Source: Leptobrachium leishanense
Lineage: Eukaryota; Chordata; Amphibia; Anura; Megophryidae
Direction: 5' to 3'
Assembly (NCBI GenBank): GCA_009667805.1
Contig: CM019069.1
Location: 47,426,201-47,490,200, forward strand
DNA length: 64,000 nt
Of this stretch, positions 1-9,880 are shown in pieces. The notes beneath the pieces were generated by a model. That model made no database searches, was not told where the DNA came from, and saw nothing but the letters and a program-made list of their open reading frames with translations. The stretch's first letter is position 1. Every line of letters starts with the position of its first letter. The position numbers were made by a program, and so were the translations under genes.

Positions 1-59
1 GGCCGACGACAAGAATTTGGGTCCTGGCCGATCCCATGGATAGCCGCCGGGACACTTAT

Positions 60-270
60 CTCTATATCCCTGGTGGTCCGTGAGAGCTGTGGGCTCTAAA
101 GAGCTCTGTGTGCAGACCACAACCCACGCTGGAGTCTGCATTCGAGCGCCAGCGCTTACTGACTGTCAGAGAGCGCCGGCGCTCAAGTCCAGACTCCAGC
201 GTGGGTCGTGGTCTACAAACAGATTGCTTTCAGAGTCCACAGCCACCGGACCACCAGGGATGTAGAGGGA
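60..270. repeat. Imperfect long inverted repeat (foldback)
   Basis: Two arms of about 95 bp face each other around position 165. The outer CCCTGGTGGTCCG near 70 pairs with CGGACCACCAGGG near 247-259, and ACCCACGCTGGAGTCTG pairs with CAGACTCCAGCGTGGGT. The layout suggests a foldback MITE, but no target duplication could be assigned. Confidence 0.7.
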
Positions 271-426
271 CAACATACAAGGCATACAGTGTCACTGGAC
301 CCCCCCCCCCCCGCTGCACTGCACCACCGGGGATTAGAGTTCCACCTCCTCCCTGCAAAGAAAAGGTAAATAGGAGAGGGGGCAACGTTTATATATTTTT
401 ATAGCTGTGGATTCTGTGTTAGGCCC

Positions 427-800
427 ATATACACTGCACATTACTGGGAGTTTTATTGCTGTGAAGCTCTGTGATACATTACTCACATACACATCACACA
501 TTACTGAGTTTTATTGCTGTGGGGGTCTGTGATTCGCTCATACACACTGCACAATACCGCGAGTTTTATTGCTGTGGAGCTCTGATTCGCTCATACACAT
601 TGCACATTACCGCGAGTTTTATTGCTGTGGAGCTCTGATTTGCTCATACACACTGCACATTACTGGGAGTTTTATTGCTGTTAAGCTCTGTGATACGCTC
701 ATATACATCGCACATTACTGAGTTTTATTGCTGGGGGGGCTCTGTAATTCGCTCAACACACTGCACATTACCGCACGTTTTATTGCTGCGGAGCTCTGTG
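427..800. repeat. Degenerate tandem repeat, unit about 53-57 bp
   Basis: GTTTTATTGCTG recurs about seven times with similar spacing. It is flanked each time by variants of CACTGCACATTAC and AGCTCTGTGAT. The open frame across it is a by-product of the repeat. Confidence 0.8.
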
Positions 801-959
801 ATACGTTCATACCGCATGTTTGTTTGTTTTTGTGGGGGGCAGCATTTCCTCCATAACTCCAGGCAGCACACAGGCTTGGGCCGGCCCTGGGGCAATTCAC
901 TAATAACGATAACTTTTGAATTTCCCTTTTGGCCAACACTGAAAGCAGCAGGAGAAGGA

Positions 960-1383
960 TGGGGTCAGACCAGCGCACTTTTAACGTGCGTTCTGGCGCA
1001 CATAATTACAGCCGCACTAGCAGCAGATGACGGGCAATGACGGCCAATATACGATGTACGACCGCACAAAAGTCCGGCCGTGCAACGCAAGTGGAATTTG
1101 AACGCATTTTTCTGAGAACGCTGAACCGCTAGTACTGACGTACTGAGTGCGCAGCTGAGGCATAGCGGCGTGTTTGCATGATTAGGAGATGTCAGACGCT
1201 GCTAATGTCCAGCCTACATAACGTCCAGACGCAAAAAGAGTTTTAATGACGATCCGTACAAAATCACGCACGAAAATGCGCCTCGTCTGACCGTTTTTGC
1301 GCATTCCGTGAAAAAATACGTCAATGCGTTCAGACGCACTTTTTCACGTTCGCGGGGAAAAATGCTTTCGTCTGACCCTAGCC
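960..1383. mobile_element. Palindromic MITE, family A (PIF/Harbinger-like), copy A1
   Basis: It begins near GGGGTCAGAC and ends with GTCTGACCCTAGCC. The interior matches five other copies in this window, with shared blocks such as ACGTCCAGACGCAAAAAG and CCGTGAAAAAATACGTC. The left terminus is eroded. It has no coding capacity. Confidence 0.7.
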
Positions 1384-2030
1384 GAAGAAACACTGATGTT
1401 TATTGTCATCATAGTAACGGTAATCTATGGTGATTAGTGAAAACCCACTTAAAATTATTTGAGAACATGTAATACAAAAAGAAATGGTAACGCCGCATGA
1501 TGCGCAGGTTTGCACAATAGAGAGACTGCATAATAATAAGGAAGATAAAAAGTACACTAGCTTAAGAACAAACAAATTAACCCCTTCACTACCAAGATGG
1601 AGTAAACTTGATTTTTCGAAAATCGCATTTATTTTTTTACTGTAAAATTAATGAAGAGTGAATTTCCCAAAAAAGACTGGTTCCTGACAGGTTTTATGAA
1701 AAATCAATTGGTAGGTAAAGGGAACACGATTGCAATTTTTTTTTACCTTTGATTATACATATACTCTAAAACGGGCACAAAATATCCTGCCTGTCCGTTT
1801 GATTAGGCCCTATGAGTACTTTTTGAATGATATAATTTGATTCAAGATTGCATGTGGGCTGACAACTAGGGATGAGCCGAACACCCCCGAGTTCGGTTCG
1901 CATTCGAACTCGAACTTTCCAAATGTACGAACTCGAACTCAATACAAGTCAATGGGACTCAAAATTCGATTTTTAGAGTGCCCTCCAAGAGGGCATATAT
2001 GCTAGATATTTGCCATAAAAGGTGTATGGG

Positions 2031-2276
2031 GGTCCGGGTAGTGCCCTGGGGGACAGGAAACAAGGACAAAAAGTTTTTAAAAAAGTTTTTAAAGGGACAG
2101 TGCGTTTTCCATGAAATAAGGGTTAAAAATAAAAACGAAAAATTCCTTCAAATATCGTGCCTAGGAGGTCCCCATAACTTGCCCGTGAAGTGGCGGATTT
2201 CTATGATGTATAGAAACATTTATAAATAATGTCCGGGTCCGGGTAGTACCCTGGGGGACAGGAAACAAAGACGTTT
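2031..2276. repeat. Pair of ~45-bp direct repeats inside hAT-A
   Basis: The block GTCCGGGTAGTGCCCTGGGG through ACAGGAAACAAGGAC near 2031-2073 recurs near 2237-2272 with few changes. It lies in the left unique part of hAT-A. Confidence 0.7.
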
Positions 2277-2514
2277 TTAACCCCTTCACTGTTGACGATG
2301 TGTGGAACATGTCCTCAGTTACTCCCGCTGTATGCTGAGGAGGACGTGTCCCACACGTCACCAGCTTTGCGGGACCCCCGTCGGAGATACTCACCTCTCT
2401 GTCCGGGGTACCGCGGCGTTCTGACTTCAGCGTCCTCAGACGCTGAAGTCAAGCTCCTCCTGAGGTAAATGACGTCATCTCGCCATGCGCGATGACGTAA
2501 TTTCCAGGCGACCC

Positions 2515-4373
2515 TGTCGGGTATATTACAGAAAGGAAAAATTAAAGTGGATGCCTGTAGCCATTTTGTTTTTAAAGACAGTTTTTTTTTCTTTCAATTT
2601 TCTCTAGGTTTAGAAATTAACGAGATTTTTTTTTTACAGAGTTCATTCCTGGGTGAAGTCTTTTATATTTTTTTAAGAAGTGCCAGACATGAAGGAATCT
2701 AGAATGTTTTTGTGTGATAATGCTAGTGTTAAGTGCTAAGACGTGTCATAATTTAATTTATTGGTCAGTCTTAAGTTTTTAAAACAAAAGATATTTTGTC
2801 TTTTGGGTACAGGAAAAAGAGTTAATATCTCTGTAATATAGATTTATATTCACAAAATATATGTTTATAATCAAGGTATATTTTATTATATTTACAGTAG
2901 GAAATATATACTCCAATAAATATTGTAGAAAGTATATAATTGGTAAATAATAAAAATTAATAAAGAATAGATTCTGTTGAGTTAACCAGAAAAGAATTCA
3001 GCTGATAGTAAGTAATTTCAAAAGGGAGTGAGGATATAAATCAGATATGATAGGTAGAGACACAGTGTCTATAGTGACTGAGAGAGTCTTTGTTAAGTCA
3101 GATTGAACTTTGACCCGAGATAAGACTATTAAAAAGAAATAGTGGAATTAATTAAGAAGTGCAATACTGCCCTCTAGAGGATACTAAATATTAGATTTGA
3201 TGTATTAATAATATTGCCAGTGACGTCAAATTTACTATAATTGAAGCGGCAGTGTTGGTTGCAAATCAGTCCGAGATTCCAGCATTCAGAGACTCACACC
3301 GAAATGCATTACACATGACCCTCTGAGAGTCCAAGATTCCACACTCAGACTCACACCACGATGCAGGCAGATCCCAAGACATGAGGCCAATCAAGATTCT
3401 CACCAAATCTCTGACTCTCACCAAATCTCTAACTCACATGTATTGATTATCTGATATCGATAATCTTCACATATTCCAAAACAAAGCATCACATAGAAAA
3501 TTCCAAGACTTATTAAAATCCAGATTGGACAGGTAATGTATGAAATTAAGGAATTAATGTAATTATATATATTGTAGATATTCTTGCAACGTAGACTGAG
3601 ATTTCTCAGATACTTGGGTAACTCCAAAAATTCTAAGTATTTCTATTCTGCAGATAGAAATATGAAGAAGTGGATATAAGGATTTATTCCTAAAAGAAAT
3701 GTTGTAAGATTGATACCAATATATTATATTGAATTTGGAAATTACTGTGATTAAAATTAATAAGCAAGGAATTATATAACTACAAAATAAAAAGCAAAAG
3801 ATTAGAATTTTAATTCTCGAGATTAGGGGAGGATTCACTAAATAAGTTTTTATTACTTATCATTAAATTAGCTCATCTTTTGTTGATCCATGTAGCATAG
3901 AGATATATATATCTATAAGAGCTGGCTGGTTAAACATTGTTTGCTGGGAAATGCATGTTGTATTAAGCAGAAATGTTTATTAACCATTTGTGTATTAGTT
4001 ACTAACTGATAAAGTAAATGATATTAATCATATATGCAGTTATTAACCGGAGATACATATATTGCGAAGCTAGTTTTTATATGCTGATGGATTGTGGTTT
4101 ATAAATCTTTGTCTATGATATGAGATTTGAAACTTTTTTTGTATACGTAATAAATTTATATATATTTTTATCCGATTATTGATTATTGTATTTTTCAAAG
4201 CAAAATACAGACAATTAAAAGAATTCAGGAGAATTCCTAGGAAATATAAATGATTGATATTTGTGTCTTGTGTAGATTTCTTATGAAATAATAATCCCTG
4301 ACATATTGGAGGCTTGGTTGATAAATCCAATATATAACGTGTTGTATTCACGTGCAGAGATTATACCCTGACA
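2515..4373 (+). repeat. 5' LTR (about 1.86 kb)
   Basis: It starts TGTCGGG and ends CCCTGACA. The last 167 bp are repeated at 5194-5360 with only about two visible mismatches (in the AAATGATT/AAACGATT and GTCTTGTG/GTCTCGTG segments). This is long for an LTR and AT-rich. Its right boundary is fixed by the primer-binding-like site; its left boundary by the inverted ends and the ACCC duplication. Confidence 0.65.
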
Positions 4374-4376
4374 AAT

Positions 4377-4397
4377 TGGAGGCACTGTACCGAGATT
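4377..4397 (+). other. Primer-binding-site-like sequence
   Basis: TGGAGGCACTGTACCGAGAT begins three bases after the 5' LTR. TGG followed by a tRNA 3'-end complement is the expected layout. The first nine bases match the complement of a tRNA-Thr 3' end and the last part resembles tRNA-Gln/Thr-primed sites. The primer tRNA is therefore uncertain. Confidence 0.5.
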
Positions 4398-4525
4398 GTA
4401 GTTTTTGTTTGGAATATAATTGTCAGTATTGTCTGATTAGACAGAGATAAAATATATACATATATTTTGATTCCTTGTTGTATTTTGACTTGTGGTTTTA
4501 CGGTTGTCTACTAAACAGTGTAAAA

Positions 4526-5227
4526 ATGTCAGAGTCAGAATCTGAGACTCAGGAAGATGTAGAAATACATGTAGATCAAATAGTATTGATAGATGTTATG
4601 TCTTATCTAAAGGACAAGTTACACGTCACAGACGATTTATTTGATTGGATAAAAGAATTAAAATCAAATGTATCTAATTATGTTGATTCAATCTGGTCAG
4701 ATCAATCAAATTTTCTTGAGTGTTTGCGAAAGATAAGTGCAGCCACAAATGAAAAAGACAAAGAGATTTTTGTTTTAAAAATTGTGCCTGAATGCATATA
4801 CTTGATCGCAGAAAAGAGATTGAATGATGACAAAGAAACCAGAGACAGTTTAGAAAATAAAAATTGTGACTTGCATGATACCGTAAATAAATTAAAAGAT
4901 GAGTCAGAACGATTGATAATGGAGTTGAAAGTGTGTGCAAGAGAAAAAGATCAATTGCAAGATGAGATTGTTCAATTATCCAAATTAAATAAGGAGCTGA
5001 ATAAAAAATTGGCGAGAATGAAACACGAACATGAGAAATTCGCTGATGAGCTACGTCAGATTGAAACTGATGTTCGAAGGGTTAAAAATCCTTCGTTAGA
5101 GAAGTTCCCTTTGAAAGCTTTGAGTCATAACTCATCACTGATTAGGCCTGACAGCTCTATTTATCTGAAGAGCGAGAGTGAGCAAAGTGAAACACAGACA
5201 ATTAAAAGAATTCAGGAGAATTCCTAG
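4526..5227 (+). pseudogene. Gag-position coiled-coil ORF of the ERV, fused into LTR sequence
   Basis: This single open frame lies about 130 bp after the primer-binding-like site, where gag normally starts. I chose the ATG at 4526 over the in-frame start at 4475 because the upstream 17 residues are hydrophobic and unlike the acidic N-terminus that follows. The product is about 233 residues. It is acidic and Ser/Glu-rich at the N-terminus, then has a long heptad-like charged stretch (roughly residues 110-190) that looks like a coiled coil. There is no zinc knuckle or protease motif. The last residues (about residue 224 onward, reading TIKRIQENS) are encoded by LTR sequence, because the deletion joined the ORF to the 3' LTR. 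Gag is inferred from position only. The protein is not recognised. Confidence 0.5.
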
Positions 5228-5360
5228 GAAATATAAACGATTGATATTTGTGTCTCGTGTAGATTTCTTATGAAATAATAATCCCTGACATATTGGAGGC
5301 TTGGTTGATAAATCCAATATATAACGTGTTGTATTCACGTGCAGAGATTATACCCTGACA
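5194..5360 (+). repeat. Truncated 3' LTR remnant
   Basis: It matches 4207-4373 at equal length, nearly identical. The left junction falls in ACAGACAATTAAAAG, which is also in the LTR, consistent with a deletion at short homology. Confidence 0.75.
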
Positions 5361-5532
5361 ACCCCCTGGCAATGCCGGGAGATCTCCTGGAAGGGAGGGG
5401 GGATCCGTTCGGATCCCTCTCCCTCCCGATCAGGAAGTCCCACAAAAAAAAGCCAGGCACCTCTTAAAAGGAGAGAGTCTCCCCTTTTAAGCGGTGCCTG
5501 GCTTTAACCCCTTAGGCACCAGGTCGCACTTC

Positions 5533-5700
5533 GGCGCCGAAGTGCGGCCTAGCTCCGGTGGGGGCCGCCATCTTGGATCACGGCTCCACCCCCAGGTCCC
5601 CCCTCACTGCCTGACGTCCTCACGCATAGCGTGATGACGTCAGATAGCCGGGGAACCCCTAGCTGCCTGGAATCCCCTGGTGGAGATAGGGGGTTCATTT
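5533..5700. repeat. Direct repeat, left copy (pairs with 9042-9205)
   Basis: About 165 bp, from CGGCGCCGAAGTGCGGCCTA to GGGGTTCATTTGA. It contains an inverted TGACGTC pair. The copy at 9042-9205 differs by a few substitutions and small indels. Together they bracket the GTGTATAGAGATGCTG minisatellite. Confidence 0.85.
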
Positions 5701-5709
5701 GAGGGTTCA

Positions 5710-5782
5710 CAGAGATGCTGTGAGGTTGTGTATAGAGATGCTGTGAGGATGTGTATAGAGATGCTGATGGGGTTGTGTATAG
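5710..5782. repeat. Minisatellite GTGTATAGAGATGCTG, left part
   Basis: Three units with short variable linkers (TGAGGTT, TGAGGAT, ATGGGGTT) precede hAT-B. The array resumes at 8440. Confidence 0.85.
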
Positions 5783-6850
5783 CAGGGACGTGCAGTCAGG
5801 GGTGGCAGGGGAGGCAGAGCCTCCCCTGCCATGCCAGTAAATTAATGTGCTCATTGTGTGTAATGACATGTGATGTGTGTGTACATTTAAACTGTAAATA
5901 AATTGTTATTTATACTCATACTCACCTCTCCATGCTCCCTCGCTGTGCTTGCTTCTTCTCTCTGTCTGCTTTTTTTTCTCTTGCGCTTTCACTTCAGTTT
6001 GCCGGCTGCTGTGTGTGTAATACACTACACAGACAGCAGGGGCAGCACTGAGCCAGCCTAGGCTACGCAATTTACGCAGCTCAACGCTACGCTAATTGTG
6101 GCGCTCAAGCTGGTAGCAGGCACGCTCGTCGTTGCCTACAGGCAATGACAGCAAATGAAACTTGAGCCAATGGGAAAACTCCATTGTCTCAAGCAAGTTT
6201 ATTTTTAAAAAAAAGCCCCCCATGGGAGGCAGTGCTCCCCATGGTTTGATTGACGCAGGACAGTCATGTGACTGTCCTCGTCAATCGTGGGGGGGGGGCG
6301 GGCAGGCAGATCACAGCAGTGTGACTGTGACAAACCCCCTCCAGAAAGTGCTGAGCGCATGTGCGTGTGATAAACACACACATACTGTGTGTGTTTATCT
6401 TTGTGTGCACATGCCCTCAGCACACCCTAAGGGCGGGTGTCTCACCCTGCGCCGCGTGTTCGCTCCCTGCGAGCGTCCGAAGCTATGCAGCTTCGCGCTC
6501 ACCTGGGGGAAACACATCACCAGCCGAGTTCTCGCGAGATCGCGGCTGGTCACGTGGCTCCCCCAGGCGAGCGCCCAAGCTCCATGCCGCCGGACGCTCA
6601 GAGGGAGCAGAACACGCGGCGCAGGAGGTGAGCTGGGGGCATTATCCATGAGCTGCTGGGGCTGGGCATATCCATGAGCTGGGGCATTATCCATGAGCTG
6701 GGGGCATTATCCATGAGCTGGGGGCATTAAAGTTACTCCAGCTTGTGCTCACTATACCAGCTACAACCCAGTGGCGTAGCGTGGGTTGTCAGCACCCGGG
6801 GCCAGCCAAGAATTGTGCGCCCCCCCCAACCTGTGGACACGTTATCGATT

Positions 6851-7432
6851 TTGCCCCCAGCTCATGGATTTTCCCCCAGCTCATGGATTTGCCCCAGCTC
6901 ACACATGGATTTGCCCCCAGCTCACTCATGGATTTGCCCCAGCTCATGGATTTGCCCCCAGCTCACTCATGGATTTGCCCCAGCTCATGGATTTGCCCCC
7001 AGCTCACTCATGGATTTGCCCCAGCTCATGGATTTGCCCCAGCTCACTCATGGATTTGCCCCCAGCTCATGGATTTGCCCCCCAGCTCACTCATGGATTT
7101 GCCCCCAGCTCATGGATTTGCCCCCAGCTCATGGATTTGCCCCCAGCTCACTCATGGATTTGCCCCCAGCTCACTCATGGATTTGCCCCAGCTCACTCAT
7201 GGATTTGCCCCCAGCTCATGGATTTGCCCCAGCTCACTCATGGATTTGCCCCCAGCTCACTCATGATTTGCCCCCAGCTCACTCATGGATTTGCCCCCAG
7301 CTCATGGATTTGCCCCCAGCTCATGGATTTGCCCCCAGCTCACTCATGGATTTGCCCCAGCTCACTCATGGATTTGCCCCCAGCTCATGGATTTGCCCCC
7401 AGGTGATGATTTGCCCCAGCTCTCACCTGGAT
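6851..7432. repeat. Minisatellite of 18-23 bp units inside hAT-C
   Basis: Units of GATTTGCCCCCAGCTCATG and a longer form with an extra CTCA alternate about 28 times. The mixed unit lengths keep all three + frames open, giving long artefactual ORFs rich in AHGFAP and SWICP peptides. Confidence 0.95.
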
Positions 7433-7459
7433 TGTTGCCCCAGCTCCGGCAGGGGGTCG

Positions 7460-7709
7460 AGGGACCCAGATGCCGGGCAGCGCGGGAGCGCCTGCCCGGT
7501 CTTGAACAGTCCGTCCTGTGAAGTGGATGCGGCTGTGTGCGTGCGCAGCCGGTCACGCGGTCCAGCCAGTCAGGTGGTACAGAGACTCAGTACCACCTGA
7601 TTAGCCGGACCACGTGACCGGCTGCGCACGCACACAGCCGCATCCACTTCACAGGACGGACTGTCAAGACCGGGCAGGCGCTCCCGCGCTGCCTGGCATC
7701 TGGGTCCCT
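7460..7709. repeat. Long palindrome, ~120-bp arms, 9-base loop
   Basis: The left arm 7460-7580 and right arm 7590-7709 are reverse complements with only a few mismatches, mostly next to the loop AGAGACTCA. The arms are GC-rich. Such a palindrome could form a strong hairpin in DNA or RNA. Confidence 0.92.
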
Positions 7710-8439
7710 CAACCCCCGGGCCAGTTTTAGGGGCGCGAATGCGCCCCTAACAAAACTGCGCCCGGGGCCACGGCCCCCCCAGCCCCCCCCACGCTACGCC
7801 ACTGCTACAACAGCATCTGTTGAAAGGACATTCTCTGCTTTAAAACGGCTCAAAACCTACAGCAGGAATAAGACTGACCAAGGACGACTTTCATCCCTGG
7901 CAATCATCTCTATTGAGACAGAGAGACTTTTAAAACTAAAAGAAGAAAAAGAGGACTTTTACAATAAAGTTATTGACATCTTTGTCCTGAAGGATAGGCG
8001 AATGGAGTTCATTTACAAGTAAAAGGAAAGTGTTACATTGACACTCATAGCAGAGACATAGCATTACATATTAGTAACACTGTTCTCTTTTAATGTATTG
8101 TCTTATTTCACTGTTCAAACATTATTTGTCTACTGAGATTACCAAATTTAAAAAGATAAAGAGATTTGTTTTGGTTTTTTTTTTTTCCTACATTTATTGT
8201 AATCTTTGCCAGTGATATGTAGAATCAGCAAAAGGGTAACTGAAAAAGATATTGAAGGGACAGTATTTGTAAATATCAGTGAGAGTGCCATGCAATATAT
8301 ATTTTAATTGATAACCATGAGTATAAATAGTGAAACTCTATTCTCCTATATAATGATAATCAAATGCGTAAATTGTGACTGCGTAACCCTGTGTATATCT
8401 GGCTCTGATACTAGCCACTGACCTCACCGCACGTCACTG

Positions 8440-9037
8440 GTGTATAGAGATGCTGTGTATAGAGATGCTGATGGGGTTGTGTATAGAGATGCTGTTTGTG
8501 TATAGAGATGCTGATGGGGTTGTGTATAGAGATGCTGTGTATAGAGATGCTGTGAGGCTGTGTATAGAGATGCCGTGAGGCTGTGTATAGAGATGCTGAT
8601 GGGGTTGTGTATAGAGATGCTGTGAGGCTGTGTATAGAGATGCTGTGAGGTTGTGTATAGAGATGCTGTGGGGCTGTGTTTAGAGATGCTGATGGGGTTG
8701 TGTATAGAGATGATGACGGGTTGTGTATAGAGATGCTGTTTGTGTATAGAGATGCTGATGGGGTTGAGTACTGAGATGCTGTTTGTGTATAGAGATGCTG
8801 ATGGGGTTGTGTATAGAGATGCTGTGAGGTTGTGTATAGAGATGCTGTGTGGCTGTGTATAGAGATGCTGTGTATAGAGATGCTGATGGGGTTGTGTATA
8901 GAGATGCTGTTTGTGTATAGAGATGCTGATGGGGTTGTGTATAGAGATGCTGTGTATAGAGATGCTGTGAGGTTGTGTATAGAGATGCTGTGAGGCTGTG
9001 TATAGAGGTGCTGATGGGGCTGTGTATAGAGATGCCT
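8440..9037. repeat. Minisatellite GTGTATAGAGATGCTG, right part
   Basis: About 25 units of GTGTATAGAGATGCTG with linkers such as ATGGGGTT, TGAGGCT or TTT, continuing the array broken by hAT-B. The minus-strand ORFs over it (peptides such as SLYTQPHQH) are repeat artefacts. Confidence 0.95.
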
Positions 9038-9041
9038 TGCG

Positions 9042-9205
9042 GCGCCGAAGTGCGGCCTAGCTCCGGTGGGGCCATCTTGGATGGCGGCTCCACCCTCGGG
9101 TCCCCCCTCACTGCCTGACGTCCTCATGCATAGCATGATGACGTCAGATAGCCGGGGAACCCCTAGCTGCCCAGATTCCCCTGGTGGAGCTAGGGGATTC
9201 ATTTG
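9042..9205. repeat. Direct repeat, right copy (pairs with 5533-5700)
   Basis: It repeats the CGGCGCCGAAGTGCGGCCTA to TTCATTTGA block found left of the array, with a few substitutions. Confidence 0.85.
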
Positions 9206-9689
9206 AACCCCGATATCTCCAGAACCGTGTCAGCTAGGGGGTCATGGAAGGTGTCGATCGAAAGGCCTGAGCATGATACCCAACATGACCAGGTATAAAG
9301 TAAAAAAAAATAAAAACATGTATTTTTTTTGTATGTTATTTTTATTAATGCAGCAATATTGTTCACATTTCAATTATAATGTGAACAATGATGCTGCACT
9401 AATGATTTCTTTCTATGGGGTGCGTTTGCTATAAATCACGTAATTCCCCCCACAAAATGTAACAAATCCCCATTTCTAATTTTTGTACAAGCGCACCCCA
9501 TAGAAAACATAACCGCAAACGCTCATGTGCTGAAATGTGGAAAAAAAACACTTTACACACTGCAGATGATTAAAAATTCAATTTTTATTGCATTCTTTGT
9601 CATAATATACAGGCAGGACATGACGTATACATATAAAAATTATATATTATGAATCTGCGGAGTCTGACGGAAAGAACGATATCTAATAT

Positions 9690-9880
9690 CAGGGTTATTC
9701 AGAGAGCATGAAAAGCAGGAGAATGACTGGAGAATGAAAAATTCTAGGTCAAAATAGCCGATTTGGAAAGTGAGATGAAAGGAAGAATTTTTCTGGTCTG
9801 GCTATTTTGACCTAGAATTTTTCATTCTCCAGTCATTCTCCTGTCTTTCTCCTGCTTTTCACACTCTCTGAATAACCCTG
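9690..9880. mobile_element. Palindromic MITE, family C, copy C1
   Basis: It runs from CAGGGTTATTCAGAGA to TCTGAATAACCCTG. The arms are nearly perfect reverse complements for most of the 191 bp, flanked by TAT on both sides. Related copies occur at 19850, 49039, 49571, 49926 and 61919. Confidence 0.85.

Larger units (their letters stand above)
2515..5360 (+). mobile_element. Deleted endogenous retrovirus / LTR retrotransposon
   Basis: The 5' LTR (2515-4373), a primer-binding-like site and one ORF are followed directly by the last 167 bp of a second LTR (5194-5360). The outer ends are TGTCGGGTAT and ATACCCTGACA, a TG...CA inverted end pair. The 4-bp duplication ACCC (2511-2514 and 5361-5364) fits ERV integration. 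Pol, env and most of the 3' LTR are missing. The body is AT-rich, unlike the GC-rich sequence it sits in. Family not resolved. Confidence 0.75.
6769..7804. mobile_element. hAT-C non-autonomous element inside the hAT-B transposase
   Basis: The terminal inverted repeats are CAGTGGCGTAGCGTGG at 6769 and CCACGCTACGCCACTG ending at 7804. The flanks are CTACAACC (6761-6768) and CTACAACA (7805-7812), an 8-bp duplication with one mismatch. It is 1,036 bp, made of a minisatellite and a large palindrome, with no transposase. Confidence 0.88.
6727..8022 (+). pseudogene. hAT transposase C-terminal (dimerisation) domain, split by hAT-C
   Basis: The frame reads through LKLLQLVLTIPATT up to 6768 and continues after hAT-C with ASVERTFSALKRLKTYSRN and a further ~55 residues to a TAA at 8020-8022. 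LTIPATTASVERTFSALKR is the signature of the hATC dimerisation domain of ZBED/ZMYM-like hAT transposases. Only about 85 residues survive; the BED finger and the catalytic region are absent. Upstream of 6727 the sequence is a short CATTATCCATGAGCTGGGGG repeat, so an internal deletion came first. The hAT-C duplication CTACAAC(C/A) lies exactly in the PATT codons. Confidence 0.8.
5783..8439. mobile_element. hAT-B transposon nested in the minisatellite
   Basis: The ends are CAGGGACGTGCAGTCAGGGG at 5783 and the inverted CCACTGACCTCACCGCACGT to CACTG at 8439. GTGTATAG flanks it exactly on both sides (5775-5782 and 8440-8447), an 8-bp duplication taken from the array unit. It carries the 3' end of a hAT transposase gene, broken by hAT-C. 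The 5' transposase region is missing. Confidence 0.85.

Noticed and set aside
4674..4940. Minus-strand 88-residue ORF opposite the ERV ORF
   Set aside because: A shadow frame of the AT-rich coiled-coil ORF.
6162..6694. Overlapping ORFs on both strands (64-171 residues) in the GC-rich part of hAT-B
   Set aside because: No recognisable domain, open on both strands because of GC-rich composition, and lying in a non-coding part of a deleted transposon.
6743..7600. Three overlapping + strand ORFs of 173-285 residues rich in AHGFAP/SWICP
   Set aside because: They translate the 18-23-bp minisatellite of hAT-C; all three frames stay open because of the unit, not selection.
8411..9202. Minus-strand ORFs of 143 and 263 residues with SLYTQPHQH-like repeats
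   Set aside because: Translation of the GTGTATAGAGATGCTG minisatellite; runs through a hAT end and a GC-rich repeat.
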